A DNA stretch of 64,000 nt from UBA1181 sp963631545. GTDB lineage: Bacteria > Bacteroidota > Bacteroidia > Bacteroidales > Paludibacteraceae. The translations under genes were made by a program, and so were the position numbers. The notes under the pieces were generated by a model. That model was not told the DNA's origin, made no database searches, and saw only the letters and a program-made list of their open reading frames with translations. The DNA is taken from contig CAVGRN010000004.1 of the NCBI GenBank assembly GCA_963631545.1, positions 1-64,000 of the forward strand, given 5' to 3'. Each line of letters opens with the position of its first letter. The first letter of the stretch is position 1. Below, in pieces: positions 61,601-64,000 of the stretch.

Positions 61601-61866
61601 CCTTCACGCCAAACAACGATGGCACGAACGACGAGTTCCACTTCATCGGCGTAGAGTTGATGACAGGATTCCACTACATCGTCTACAACCGCATCGGTAC
61701 CATCGTCTTCGAAACCAACGACAAGGATGCCGCTTGGGACGGAAACGATATGAAGGGAGTTCCTTGCCCTGAAGGCGTCTACGGATATGTGGCAACCTAC
61801 GAGAGCAAGTTTATGGGACTCAACAAGAGCGGCGAGAAACGAGGCACGGTAACGCTCATAAGGTAA
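37627..61866 (+). CDS. Giant secreted Ig-repeat protein with T9SS type B C-terminal domain
   Basis: An uninterrupted 8079-residue protein, roughly 0.87 MDa. Order of parts: signal peptide (about 1-29); jelly-roll-like N-terminal domain (about 30-355) with a Cys-rich insertion; PKD-like domain (about 449-548); about 90 Ig-like repeats of about 82 residues (551-7887); an atypical beta domain; and a gliding-motility-associated C-terminal domain (7984-8079) containing FTPNNDGTNDEF, the type B sorting signal of T9SS. Each repeat typically opens with a Cys (as in VCDGSNAEL), has a central YxW strand, a second Cys before the end (NGC), and a final LP before the next repeat. It is probably a long, disulfide-stabilised surface fibre acting in adhesion; a gliding role as for SprB is possible but no motility genes are here. 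The PorP/SprF and OmpA-type genes precede it. No clean promoter was found in the 139-base A-rich gap. Confidence 0.93.
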   Translation: MKQVYIPKTKLGGIIITIFSLFLALPISAKNEDTPNLDFSMGNFTNWTRWYAYFGPANFHDNNSENVYCDQPHTRSLIDATTKEINLGGYNGTGWTKKNGDGDKYNYTSRSGHNENIHGNFKVNNYRSVDIPMLDKNGCKPLYNTPDANTKSATIGEPNKYEIIYGYNEPGTWEYRAMAEKLSYTFTVTEKSTLLKLNFASVMLEPVNDASAHYGDEHPGMCLNVTAVNSKGEERVLPCGSYCGDASSNDNTLTTIDGRCHNSDGNNVTYKPWTTNIYDLRGHIGETITIEAYIHDCLLELYVCNQCNSCYPYGDVIDYGNGVKKVNCGYCRRQYNATKRIMAGGHTAHAYLTGETQALEINVENCESSDPDKDRVKITVPEGFGEGNYTWKTSDNVSLRDEKGNPYTNYYAYVNRAEIQDVDYICTIKGSNDECAEISIKTRIAKEPVVVDFLANTACYNLVKFTDQSSITQILQNGSLINPDEIISYYWSCEDINGENKQEFGSYTTNDPFTATFPWTAANQGKYKMTLTVTTQKGCIKSLTKDFKVMPQPTMDLGGTLNICKGEESVLQVTNYSAMNNRYVWEKCATANCSTATVVQDSTEGSNSSSFKVDTKDDNVVGNYRVTIYREEDLLEGNVKVGTQGCSYTKNFEVSTKEIPNFDFTQYETDTEKDRKFVSICNGESKGVTVKEKSSLGLADNDFTWSNTARGMTVMLGPSDTTKYTVTATKNGCSRLDSIYVYVKPLPKLEVLGDAAYCVGQTATLTASGLTNAETANYKWFSVDGTNETSLGKDGEESVEIKYNQAGYNTYRLRGTSSLGCSNLTDKQIIVRDNPKVTIPAVSPVCEGENVVINVYNADSCQWNGGEMKKVPTQSSINEVPTSDVYKLKAYLYYTDVTCTSDETVNITINKKPEVKIDGDSIICKGYPFSITAQDTAVYTGKPNETGRTYTYKWSDAKNTTTANLEGTPQTSAAYTVTVNNGSCSSTSTRNVTVNDKPVFNVTPLYARICPNEIDTIVADANGMSSFKWYSLTKKSGKQDTIWHSANTKEFNKLAIVITQDTTIYAVGEDKNGCKNTFSTAVNVKAVPIVEAVGYNEVCDGSSLTLSPKGAEQGTYYWERYYGNKNADTQKVSDVDAMIDTPDRSLSLDGSSKNGTVTYIVHGSKDGCWGQGEKTVTINEQPEIQITGDDDICKGNTATLTAQLVNGDASKISSWNWTGTGKTGAKVTFAPLTDQKYTIEATTTDGGCSGHAEFTVKVHNAPNLTLTANPTYICANKEVELTVSAEGEKIASSTWTYDKSKVTNTTNDGEGDTRLRATLSETTSFSVTATNEAGCPGYVSRAVLVYPEPTITTDAKEICQGTSVDVSASGAATYKWYAAEQADKDHPTDAPVAVGTRYQDSKVSATATSYTIYLIGEENGCYTQEEVSFKIKEKPTVAITGNHIYCIGDNVNLTASAKDADGNAITDNEKFFWNNGKEGAVINDVVATTALKSLTVTATDKYSCTNSVEYQLETVSAPDVKIDEPTTKDICEGNPVTLTAQNADNYKWFVGDQSTAYTGDATCANGECQEIQPTIDASAKYIVKGSKTHTGTINTAESVTCSASAEIAITVRPNPIVTISGEDKVCKNSSTSLSASNTETTAIIDSWNWAKDDVDQSTKTSYINIESIPSTPGYATYKATATTNYGCTGSETKTISLYPDYTVEIVGNDFVCEDGKITLNAKVYNANGAELTDLSNFKFQWSPQGGTSVTAADMSIGSTTTFTLNMTTPEGCTFSAQPKEVQWIAKPKVIVSHEPTTNCAGNNDITITAQPTNKTLADMDASAWVWTNNQNNDLQVNADNITAINANKIQIKDLNQTSTYKVKGTDNYGCVSEVEIHVVEVNDAPDLTISGVSKACQNNTIELSAASSKNADILWQDDLFGNVKGTKMTDVRKVKLTETGNHTFKASITYNGCTTEKDLTVTVNANPLVEIVSDNAKDYVCQGGSLSLTANSTTANQYAWNINDNGSNKNIITPTSNPTDVIVTVTDGNLCTGADTFKIAIENNPIIYIEGETAGSKTVCTGSNVTLNATGLESGSTQYNWTYGTQTETEKSAIEISNVTAEVNTTVIGVTAKGCQGSAAYTIRTKDYPTVNTQNVESCAGTVSTVKVSGDADYYTWTWTDGATTKSETGTSYSEALTQTRVYTVTGTKDGCTTAGTQVTAEVKALPEFTITSDKSGADPNPVELCFGNKDNLTAANTTETYTYQWKGNGLTDKGNGTAEVQPASIGTHEFTVTANKTYSATLSCPNTKTVKVKVSGLPTVTLSGDKSICYNDNATINATGASEYKWTMGGTTINGKTDGDMQRNLTATTTFTVEGIEGGCTSQPISHTVEVKEKLNISWSDLTVCEGEDLPVEIKGATSVTWTIDGVQETKGSTRTLTAVKATTTEGGKDYAEYKITAYKNGCSKDTTVRIRVFKKPVITFDQTNAGTPTSANSSKICLNSSIKLTAESATPSAITWNNGEVTTLNSTPTYTGDITYTATAISTEGSCKSTEKYTLTVLANPTIKINDEVDGSSSICEGNNITLTATDATSGYVWTKSADDWATTTSVASTANELTDESPAQTTQYKAVWKDANGCQATATHTVKVNTKPTFKFDYTVKCANATNTIKLTDLKTTNTQYQWKWADKSSPNTVVGTLENATSLTQTIAEARIYTVTATSKEGCTYSETFEAKVNSLPEFNITDKAEICAGKEAKLTSSNNGGYDIVWKDAKGNEVGKGVAVDVTPSASTTYTATATNPNTLCSKTLTSEVTVNALPNIEIVQDGAACVGNTITFEPNVRNSEGGDKFSWEKSENGGAKQSLAQPEFTITEATASTFRIYLTATNTKGCVNEVYKDITKTDKPVIEVLGDKMRCNNGAEGTIRLSGAETYTWVSENNYVGNTYTETLTSDKEYTVTATSGVCSAETTFTVNVNALPDFVIAGRENICLNDTAKLTIKAQNTINNPTYLWNTNSTDDNIVVTANTMQKQTYSVTVTDGKTNCYKRESKDVSAIALPNVAITNEGDDAVCDGQTVTLSANNDYISYQWATLKDGDTTNIAGETGKSLQKTITSDVTYVLTAKADGCSNSASRTITKKDNPTLAVTANPVCAGKRGTLTVNRAQSNATYYVWPDGTQSNSYWTTSTALNTDTEYEYYAVLNGCKSDKEKTTIKVNSLPVITLEDGDNNALTNGGRFAVCAGNNVTINAKDNDDAQTTFKWKWNGGEFTGSPLTQTASTQTTYRVTATNTNGCESTTEQTVAVNTPNKLTISGQNIVCEGGEVTLTATGAADGADLDWTVTTASTGLITSKKDNTLTISNCTADLTITVDGEDVNGCKATQGTYSVQVINNPTITVEDATGKTTGFEVCQAAGIRLSAKSTSATIQWEGGNEGYTDYTYTPSTTESGVKTLSVSATTTEGCKTTMGVDVTVNKIPNPEITGLDFCQGGETTLTCTDKDGDIITAYQWTGSTETTNSLKVNQAGTYTVTATNDKGCVNTASKEVQTHQLPKVEIERQGITWTDDKTVCDGSILTLVTKGENGDIYTWTDEKGNNWTSTGENGNTIKPTISEDKTFTATAHRTYNLSGTQLECTNTASYTATKAENPKFTPTGEPVCAGNSSKISLTSNQSGITYNWTWNGGSQSGGSYHTETSLNEEKEFTITATLGHCTKEETYTAKVYTLPVFTDMALNPAGNVLCINDSKELTASATADANAGNTIVNYTWSANRDNSSLVKNFGETVTIQPKQTGERTYTVTAIDNKNCQSAQKQTINVTPLPTITIDNDTVACPNTNHTLAVTSNHDKIEWYAYDKTSGTKTGNVLGTSKEFTTLIQDETAFVVSVSNTTDGNSCSTDRVVNVKLRSLPNINFVGKTTICKGETTKITLTGNSNGKNYLLKSDGTYDETAPATSWDIQPTNTGDNEYKFRIVSADGCVIEKSLTITVNALPAITINGEKKATSEVCLNGDATLTAGGGLSYTWYNRSTNADITVKPLTETTYYVVGKDANGCQDTAWHTVAPQSLPDFEIASTAKVCEDSTFTLRINTTGDYTYAWADANSKSITSDVDGSATVNIVNGENIFYVTATDKSALKCQRTKNTTINSKPNPVITIDGNNTVCQNATLSIAAKSDLASSTYQWKEEGESTTLSTNSTINVKVDKVHTYTIYVTKDGCTNKETVSTSFFELPTVAIDFVNDPMGDSIICEKSQAELTATATNGTPTYNFQWISNYVDDANKNKESITTQALNNTKVKYDFIVEVTDANQCVGRDTITVRAKNNPTITITGDKSVCLGSQATLTATGAKVYEWNTNETLATIQPTITANTTFTVNGKDEYGCPGSGSWTVSKKDNPTLYFSGEREICEGDSTTIRVSGAGATATNYKWYEEGKQDTLNTNFNKFKVAGTKYHVIGTQNGCSTDSSLAIIVNALPELTINGENKGSAYICDGDQMDLKATDNSEYTYLWSTNASTAQINVAPTQKTEYFVKVTNAKNCYRSDTFTVNVNKLPVVNLKAAAGVCQGGDVEIQAITKDGAATPDFYYWNSGSKSTSATFTDNNLQVGKTYTVKTESTVNGTTCAYTTDVTVEVKENPTVDFDYEKIICSSDRISFAAKSTNTADKYFWPDNNTKATSTSSWSTKPSATGDITYEITGIKDYLVGKTALQCTTKVEPKVNIYPVPGLKIIGDAFVCEDGTVTLEATDTTSFSIKADAFVWSNGETLPQINVDAPTNESAKYYVDGSYTIPNTTKSCTSRSKDFTLYSKANPSFDIDGADPICDGQTANLSISGGLNLKSVEWSVGGKVISNEKECSIVITSDTEVKAVAVNDKDCQAERTVTITKKDNPQLTVSGTDPVCVGATTNIIVSGANSYEWSWTENGKETTSSSPSISPTINANTQFTVKGEKDGCSTTKTFSVDKKDLPTITIAAFDMADGSMTIVRNEDGDKQTEVCKNDQIKLTANSVPTGATYQWENISVGNTDATITPTPSDMQKFVVKGTVNECSSSDTIVVKVNTLPTFTVPAATRVCDGATTVIEASDNTLSYKWNADDASSTFTESNKFTTPTVNADATYKVVAKNAKGCVSEAVSFNIVKKPNPEPVISAADKVCYNSTTVLSVSDNETSSAYPTSYVWQEDGTRIGTTYTTEAITRNTSFTVKATKEQCEAEATVEIGTYDLPNIQINNGDLVAKACNKGNVELTASNGVSYVWDERTALTKNPYIFKPSANGETHTVTGTDANGCENTASIKIEISPLPLFTIEGEREQCVDSIVKLTAKAVEAGTTYTYVWKNKDGVEIGTVSGTDKDQLQLTVTKDTVVYITATDKSALSCDSTFSVTIKAKENPAINIVKSDASVCAGEMTTLIVGGNGDTYQWKTVKGDEIPNGTTNSITPTITQDTSFVVYATKRGCTSHETINVTMLALPNVLIKDTTICYKGTAKLTTLADQGTYRWYNNTTRKELSTITGNELVEQPQITSEYIVTVTDANNCKASDTATVTVNTLPSISLDYESKECEKQNVEVSTTKDTYVYNWDGKKDDNGNLVFTGLLSHEYTMGEHPSVNNIKVYAKTLDGCVDSTEIAVNTKPEPTLSIAVDTVCLGKTAYISGTNTNVRYVWKEGNVWAEDAQTVSNNSGFNTPALTETALYYTVRGTMDGCYKDSTVNTVVRKLPEIKITGAPQMTICRDNDIELHADKPTRGWDYKWGNSQYQTNDTVYSAYITTDGEQFTLWGKDEHGCENSDVITIKLEDRPTFDVTGDVAVCMNTQAEVYATNGELEYVWKNVKDETIGKTNGTDKLAITISQDTTLTVYGKVPGRSDCDVTRTYSITANPYPTITVVKDTDVVCKGTIAYIEVKTDIDATFEWNTNETDRYIQKAIDQKSQFSVTATSIENTSCSTVKTFDVDIWNLPTVVADPVAICYGEKAQLTATSTDAATPATFRWLSASTDGETFETPELTSNTTYKVQVTDAHKCVNTTTTEVSINPLPTFTIERTTPVCRGWEATLTAQSSDARTLSYIWEDDKDGTYDVKNTFVHSVGQDTTFVVWAKDELGCKQKKESTVKVKEFPTLSLRMESDTVCYGESRTLYVSGANNGYNWTIEGNTVSTVNYYKLENVTSRTEISVTGITSDCPSTIDTVIKVWDLPTITIQQAAPICLGQNVNLIADGGVPGSYKWNTGETDDNITPTPNKIGENTYSVSAKDIHGCKNNAETKVVVNALPNVSITAPEEVCRNTTGVLEAVAPTAQQYEWHNADGTIIAGETLKEYTATIDEDSKQYWVVVTDNNQCVDSADITIRAKEFPTPNHRTSTGRDSVCVGSAITIYVSGAESYEWEDGTTSNSISETLTEPKSFTVTATTNGCSTPLTIDIDTLQLPIFKVDGGEICLNDSIKLSAGKNTALNRTGELTYKWKHNGSTQSTIVEIPISTRTYSVVGTDEYSCKATATAEVIVNPLPTDLKIDGDNAICKNDNVNLKANSASAVEYVWYNDKDTTKASALLKRYNATESESLNAEIVKDTTFYAVAIDQKGCRYMVSHDITKVDHPTLVLSYPDSVCYGDRASISIKNASTYVWDVDGSTKSYRTDVITSDTIFTVTGYANGCSTSDFVKIHKLDLPVISIDVKTDKGTNEICRGQNKATLTGKGGLAGGYTWSTKETTDAITVAPTNNQLYKVTGTGKNGCKNTVDTTIKVNGLPVISIEGISEICENDSFTLKAVSSDDFKIEKYDWTGYSQFTADSIVAAIRTNQTFHVNVTDTNGCTNDAEKSVTAKKYPEVKATAAPQNVCRGDNTMISVQGASTYLWKNGEGTTARSFIVTPTSDTTFYVEGTLNGCTTSDSIRVKVNELPNITIESLGNRTEICQNDTLRLTAKDNNLPNKTTFKWSNNDAASYTEVYPMTTTKYIVTGTDAITSCHDTAEFTLKVNTLPVFSIEGKDLVCKGDEDTLFVKNAEAATYKWLSNSNMLADTLIKKIDTTTVFRVEATDANACKSIQTKTVRTKAYPVVSISAPDEVCDGNVATLTATGAATYVWEKDNSTSNSINDTVRQTTTYVVRGTTNGCTTEQKHTITKLTLPTVQISRTKDSICFGGSTYLSGPSGLSYIWSNGSSLQGITVKPTTTTDYILIGRDAKQCEARDTITITVNPLPNVNITGTDAVCDGSNAELIANGATSYTWTTTGETTDTIRPVINATKTYTVVGKDKHGCANTASIQVRKNEIPKITYTAPESICYGSIASMTAYNANEYAWWEKGNPADTLVKGNTLNAKPETKTTYVVKGTSNGCTSFKEIEVDVLELPDITIAGDMELCVNDSTVLTGNGGVSYVWSTGAQTQSVKVSPLSTTTYTLTAKGENGCEAIANHELKVNPLPSFTIKGDRAVCVNETDTLTGVSTDGVTKYDYTWAWKGATTNLESSTDSTVMVLVDENKNFTVAAKDSNNCRAVQTFTVTSKPYPTITYVAPDSVCQRELLSISAFGANTYKWSTGSITNQMTDMPEYDGEISYFVDGTLDGCTSTKAIPIKVLKKPLLAIDGRSEVCSGDTLTLTATGAKTYKWNNGLYAESITSYPSVSSRYTVTGTAENGCSDTAGISVTVHRLPEFDIISENEICTGEELTVMASGDATTYYWGYGTRDYDDNITFNNKQIRIPIDKAIFLFVKGVDANGCVSENQKQIKAITKPDVFYTGNTDVCLGESVTLLGQGGESYLWKLNGRNQTGGSVTFVPQKDQQVELTGTLGLCSSTITIDVTTKDVPNLTIEGRTAICKGETSILTATGAVDYEWSTGETTRTISQVLKNSMRYVVTGTGYNGCSATKAITVKVNPLPTVKLISDSISGCPEIGTSIKLYATGADSYIWTSDPMNLEIDGIMVDTVSTTLFDKTTITVTGSDAFGCSSTDSVTITPMEFNPTIYSVTPRVIEEKNPIISLDGAYPENASWMWTTVRTEEVGFEQGVDVTDTVIGQNQRYKYPNTFEKDSFMVTVAATDKKGCVYKDTTHIYVWRDFWAPNAFTPNNDGTNDEFHFIGVELMTGFHYIVYNRIGTIVFETNDKDAAWDGNDMKGVPCPEGVYGYVATYESKFMGLNKSGEKRGTVTLIR
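37714..38690 (+). other. N-terminal domain of the giant protein with Cys-rich insertion
   Basis: Residues about 30-355. The strands around NLDFSMGNFTNWTRW, LKLNFASVMLEP and GETITIEAYIHDC resemble the jelly-roll-like domain often found first in large T9SS cargos. There, the DC motif is normally followed at once by GGHxGYAY. Here Asp296-Cys297 and the matching GGHTAHAYL (344-352) are separated by about 46 residues containing Cys304, Cys307, Cys310, Cys328 and Cys331 in CxxCxxC and CxxC spacing, like a small zinc ribbon or a disulfide knot. Confidence 0.6.
38971..39276 (+). other. PKD-like domain of the giant protein
   Basis: Residues about 449-550. VVVDFLANTACYNLVKFTDQ, ISYYWSCED and GKYKMTLTVTTQKGC follow the PKD pattern of an early strand with FTD, a YxW-type strand and a final YxxxLTV strand. 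It bridges the N-terminal domain and the repeat array. Confidence 0.65.
39277..61287 (+). repeat. Array of about 90 Ig-like protein repeats
   Basis: Counting the repeat opening (strand, then Cys, then Gly/Asn/Asp and a strand ending L-T-A or similar) by eye gives 90 units over residues 551-7887, an average of about 82 residues. The units are clearly related in protein but diverged in DNA; I saw no pair of near-identical copies. Most have two Cys, about 45-55 residues apart, as in a disulfide-bonded Ig sandwich. Pro codons in the array are mostly CCA/CCT. Confidence 0.85.
61576..61866 (+). other. T9SS type B C-terminal sorting domain
   Basis: Residues 7984-8079 of the giant protein. WAPNAFTPNNDGTNDEFHF, then YNRIGTIVFE, WDGNDMKGVPCPEGVYGYVA and the end RGTVTLIR make up the gliding-motility-associated (CHU_C-type) C-terminal domain. 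It directs the protein across the outer membrane by T9SS with the help of a PorP/SprF protein. Confidence 0.93.
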
Positions 61867-61890
61867 CGGGAAAGAACCCAATCACAAAAG

Positions 61891-61930
61891 GCGAGGCATA
61901 CGGATGAGAACGCCGTATGCCTCGCTTCAT
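61891..61930 (+). terminator. Terminator of the giant gene
   Basis: Perfect 13-bp stem (61891-61903 with 61913-61925) and a 9-nt loop, followed by TTCATT. It lies 24 bases beyond the giant gene's stop codon. The T-run is weak but the stem is strong. Confidence 0.75.
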
Positions 61931-61980
61931 TATAACCCAAGGATTTTCGGATTTTCAAAATAAAAAAACATTCAGTTACA

Positions 61981-64000
61981 ATGGTTTATCCAGACAACTT
62001 TGAAGCGAAAACAGGATTTGACAAAATACGCACCCTACTCCACGCACGCACCCTCTCAACTTTGGGCGACGAGTGGATCGACGACATTTCCTTCAAAAAA
62101 GACTACGATACCATCATCACCGAACTCAACCAAACAAAAGAGTTCACCCATATCATTGCCGACGCAGAAGACTTTCCGCAAGACGCATTCTACAACCTAA
62201 AAGAACCTTTGCAGAAAATCACCATCGAGGGTATGTTCATCGAAGAACAAGAACTCTTCGACCTCAGGCGGACACTCGACACTATCGGGAAAATCCAACT
62301 CTTCTTCAACGAAAAAGACGAAGAACAATTCTTCTATTTGAAAGATCTGACGAAAGACATTTTCACTTTCCCAGACATCATCCGAATGATAGACAAGATA
62401 TTAGACAAGTTCGGAAGAATCAAAGACGATGCGACGCCCGAGCTGCACAACATACGCCGTGCCATCTTCTCCGCCCAGAGTAATATCTCCAAAGCAATAT
62501 CCGCCGTGCTGCAACAAGCCCGCAGCAACGGGTTCGTAGAACAAGACACCCAGCCAGCCATCCGCGACGGGCGACTCGTCATTCCAGTACCGCCCACCTT
62601 CAAACGGAAAATCAAAGGCATCGTCCACGACGAGTCTGCCACAGGGAAAACCGTCTTCATTGAACCAGAAGCAGCAGTTGAACTCAACAACAAGATCCGC
62701 GAACTGGAAGCGGAGGAACGGCGTGAAATCATCAAAATTCTCACAAACATCAGCAACGAACTCCGCCCACGCATACCCGAGTTGTTAGACTCAATGAATT
62801 TCCTCGGTCAGATCGATTTCATCCGAGCAAAAGCGTTACTCGCCATTGATACGGAAAGCGCACTGCCAAGAATTGAAAACACCACCATAGTCGATTGGAG
62901 CATCGCCACCCACCCCATCCTCTACCTAAACCACAAAACCAATGGCAAACGAGTGGAACCTCTCAACATATCGCTCAACCAAGAGCAACGCATATTGGTG
63001 ATCTCCGGACCCAACGCAGGAGGTAAGTCCGTCTGCCTCAAAACCGTAGGACTGCTGCAATACATGATGCAGTGCGGACTGCTCGTGCCAATGCACCCTT
63101 CAAGCATTATGGGCATTTTCGAAAACATATTGATTGACATCGGCGACGAGCAATCCATTGAAAACGACCTCAGCACCTACAGCTCGCACCTCACCAATAT
63201 GAAGCAGTTCGCCCGCCACTGCAACGAACAGACCATCCTCCTCATCGATGAGTTCGGAAGCGGTACAGAACCCAAAATCGGAGGGGCAATCGCCGAGGCA
63301 CTCCTCAACCTCTTCAACCAGAAGCGTTGTTTCGGCGTGGTTACGACCCACTACACCAACCTCAAGAACTTCGCCAAAGAAACTAAAGGCATCATCAACG
63401 GCGCTATGCTCTACGACCGCCACGAAATGAAACCCCTCTTTCAACTGCAAATCGGGAATCCAGGCAGTTCGTTCGCCATTGAAATCGCACGGAAAATCGG
63501 TCTGCCCGAAAGTGTCATCACCGAAGCCATCGAGCACGTAGGGGAAGACTATGTGAATATGGACAAGTACCTGCAAGACATCGTGCGAGACAAACGCTAC
63601 TGGGAGGGAAAACGACAAAGCATCCGGCAGAAAGAGAAAAAAATCGAGGAGCTGACAGACAGTTACGAAACGCAGCTGCAAGCCCTCTCCGCCGAGCGGA
63701 AACAAATCATCCGCGAAGCCAAAGAAGAGTCGAAACGCATTCTTGAACAAGCGAACGCCACCATTGAAAACACTATCCGAAAAATCAAGGAGAGCCAAGC
63801 CGACAAGGAAAAAACGAAAGAGGCACGCAACTCGCTGAATAATCTGAAAAACGCCTTAGAAAAAGAAACGGACGAGAGCCATGCCATCGACCGTAAAATC
63901 GAAAACATCCAAAGGCGAAAGGAACAGCGACATCCCCAAAGTGAAAAGAAAGAGAAAAAAGACGAAAAGGAAACGTGGGTGGTTGGTCAAACCGTACGCA
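61981..64000 (+). CDS. mutS2: Endonuclease MutS2, 3' end outside window
   Basis: The gene begins at the ATG at 61981 and stays open to the window edge, giving 673 residues without a stop codon. The MutS-type ATPase domain shows Walker A GPNAGGKS near 343-350, the STYSSHLTNM segment near 399-408 and Walker B LLIDEFGSGTEP near 420-431. An N-terminal MutS2 core and lever helices precede it, and a long charged coiled coil follows from about 525. The Smr nuclease domain expected at the C-terminus would lie beyond 64000. MutS2 suppresses homologous recombination and, in Bacillus, acts in rescue of collided ribosomes. It lacks the mismatch-binding domain of MutS1. It is transcribed after the giant gene, past a terminator, and is unrelated to it in function. 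Confidence 0.93.
   Translation, partial: MVYPDNFEAKTGFDKIRTLLHARTLSTLGDEWIDDISFKKDYDTIITELNQTKEFTHIIADAEDFPQDAFYNLKEPLQKITIEGMFIEEQELFDLRRTLDTIGKIQLFFNEKDEEQFFYLKDLTKDIFTFPDIIRMIDKILDKFGRIKDDATPELHNIRRAIFSAQSNISKAISAVLQQARSNGFVEQDTQPAIRDGRLVIPVPPTFKRKIKGIVHDESATGKTVFIEPEAAVELNNKIRELEAEERREIIKILTNISNELRPRIPELLDSMNFLGQIDFIRAKALLAIDTESALPRIENTTIVDWSIATHPILYLNHKTNGKRVEPLNISLNQEQRILVISGPNAGGKSVCLKTVGLLQYMMQCGLLVPMHPSSIMGIFENILIDIGDEQSIENDLSTYSSHLTNMKQFARHCNEQTILLIDEFGSGTEPKIGGAIAEALLNLFNQKRCFGVVTTHYTNLKNFAKETKGIINGAMLYDRHEMKPLFQLQIGNPGSSFAIEIARKIGLPESVITEAIEHVGEDYVNMDKYLQDIVRDKRYWEGKRQSIRQKEKKIEELTDSYETQLQALSAERKQIIREAKEESKRILEQANATIENTIRKIKESQADKEKTKEARNSLNNLKNALEKETDESHAIDRKIENIQRRKEQRHPQSEKKEKKDEKETWVVGQTVR

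Noticed and set aside
34646..61866. Gliding motility locus
   Set aside because: The giant protein has the gliding-associated C-terminal domain, but that domain is a general type B secretion signal. No gld or spr motility genes other than a PorP/SprF relative are in the window.

Overview
The window looks like the chromosome of a member of the Bacteroidota, most likely order Bacteroidales. Four lines of evidence support this: promoters of the TAnnTTTG / TTTG type, two kinds of type IX secretion (T9SS) C-terminal signal, a PorP/SprF-family protein, and Bacteroidota-type small genes such as the DUF4293 protein and a zinc-free L31 ribosomal protein. Genes are densely packed. Most are ordinary housekeeping genes, and no insertion sequence, prophage, tRNA or rRNA was seen.

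Layout. Positions 1-90 hold three copies of a 22-bp palindromic direct repeat followed by a hairpin. From 297 to 4510 on the minus strand come a BspA-type leucine-rich-repeat T9SS cargo protein and then an iorB - DUF4293 - GNAT - aminotransferase operon, which probably handles aromatic 2-oxoacids although iorA is not here. At 4723-6984 a bifunctional-nuclease/UVR protein is paired with an unrecognised 550-residue protein. Next on the minus strand come an AT-rich acyltransferase (7131-8261), uvrA-glmM, a DUF4380 protein, a coaD - ABC-F - nitroreductase operon, and a cyclophilin with a small lipoprotein. From 18522 the plus strand carries rpmE2, nadK, fmt and an ECF sigma factor. It then meets recQ and recJ on the minus strand, with overlapping stop codons between sigma and recQ. 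From 25359 everything is on the plus strand: a ClC chloride transporter, then purT - lysC - lysA - glycosyltransferase - mazG, then proS.

The accessory core is 34646-61866: an outer-membrane barrel candidate, an OmpA-type peptidoglycan-binding protein, a PorP/SprF-family protein, and a single uninterrupted 24.2-kb gene. That gene encodes an 8079-residue secreted protein with a signal peptide, an N-terminal jelly-roll-like domain broken by a Cys-rich insertion, a PKD-like domain, about 90 two-cysteine Ig-like repeats of about 82 residues, and a type B T9SS C-terminal domain. I read this as a giant surface fibre with its own outer-membrane attachment proteins. The window ends inside mutS2, whose 3' end lies outside.

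How the genes work together: most are growth functions (tRNA charging and formylation, NADP and CoA synthesis, lysine/DAP and purine synthesis, DNA repair, cell-wall sugar supply). The giant protein and the leucine-rich-repeat protein are two T9SS cargos whose secretion machinery (PorKLMN, SprA and others) must be encoded elsewhere. Start codons were chosen with the help of the predicted promoters and signal peptides. Several reading frames extend upstream of the start I give.
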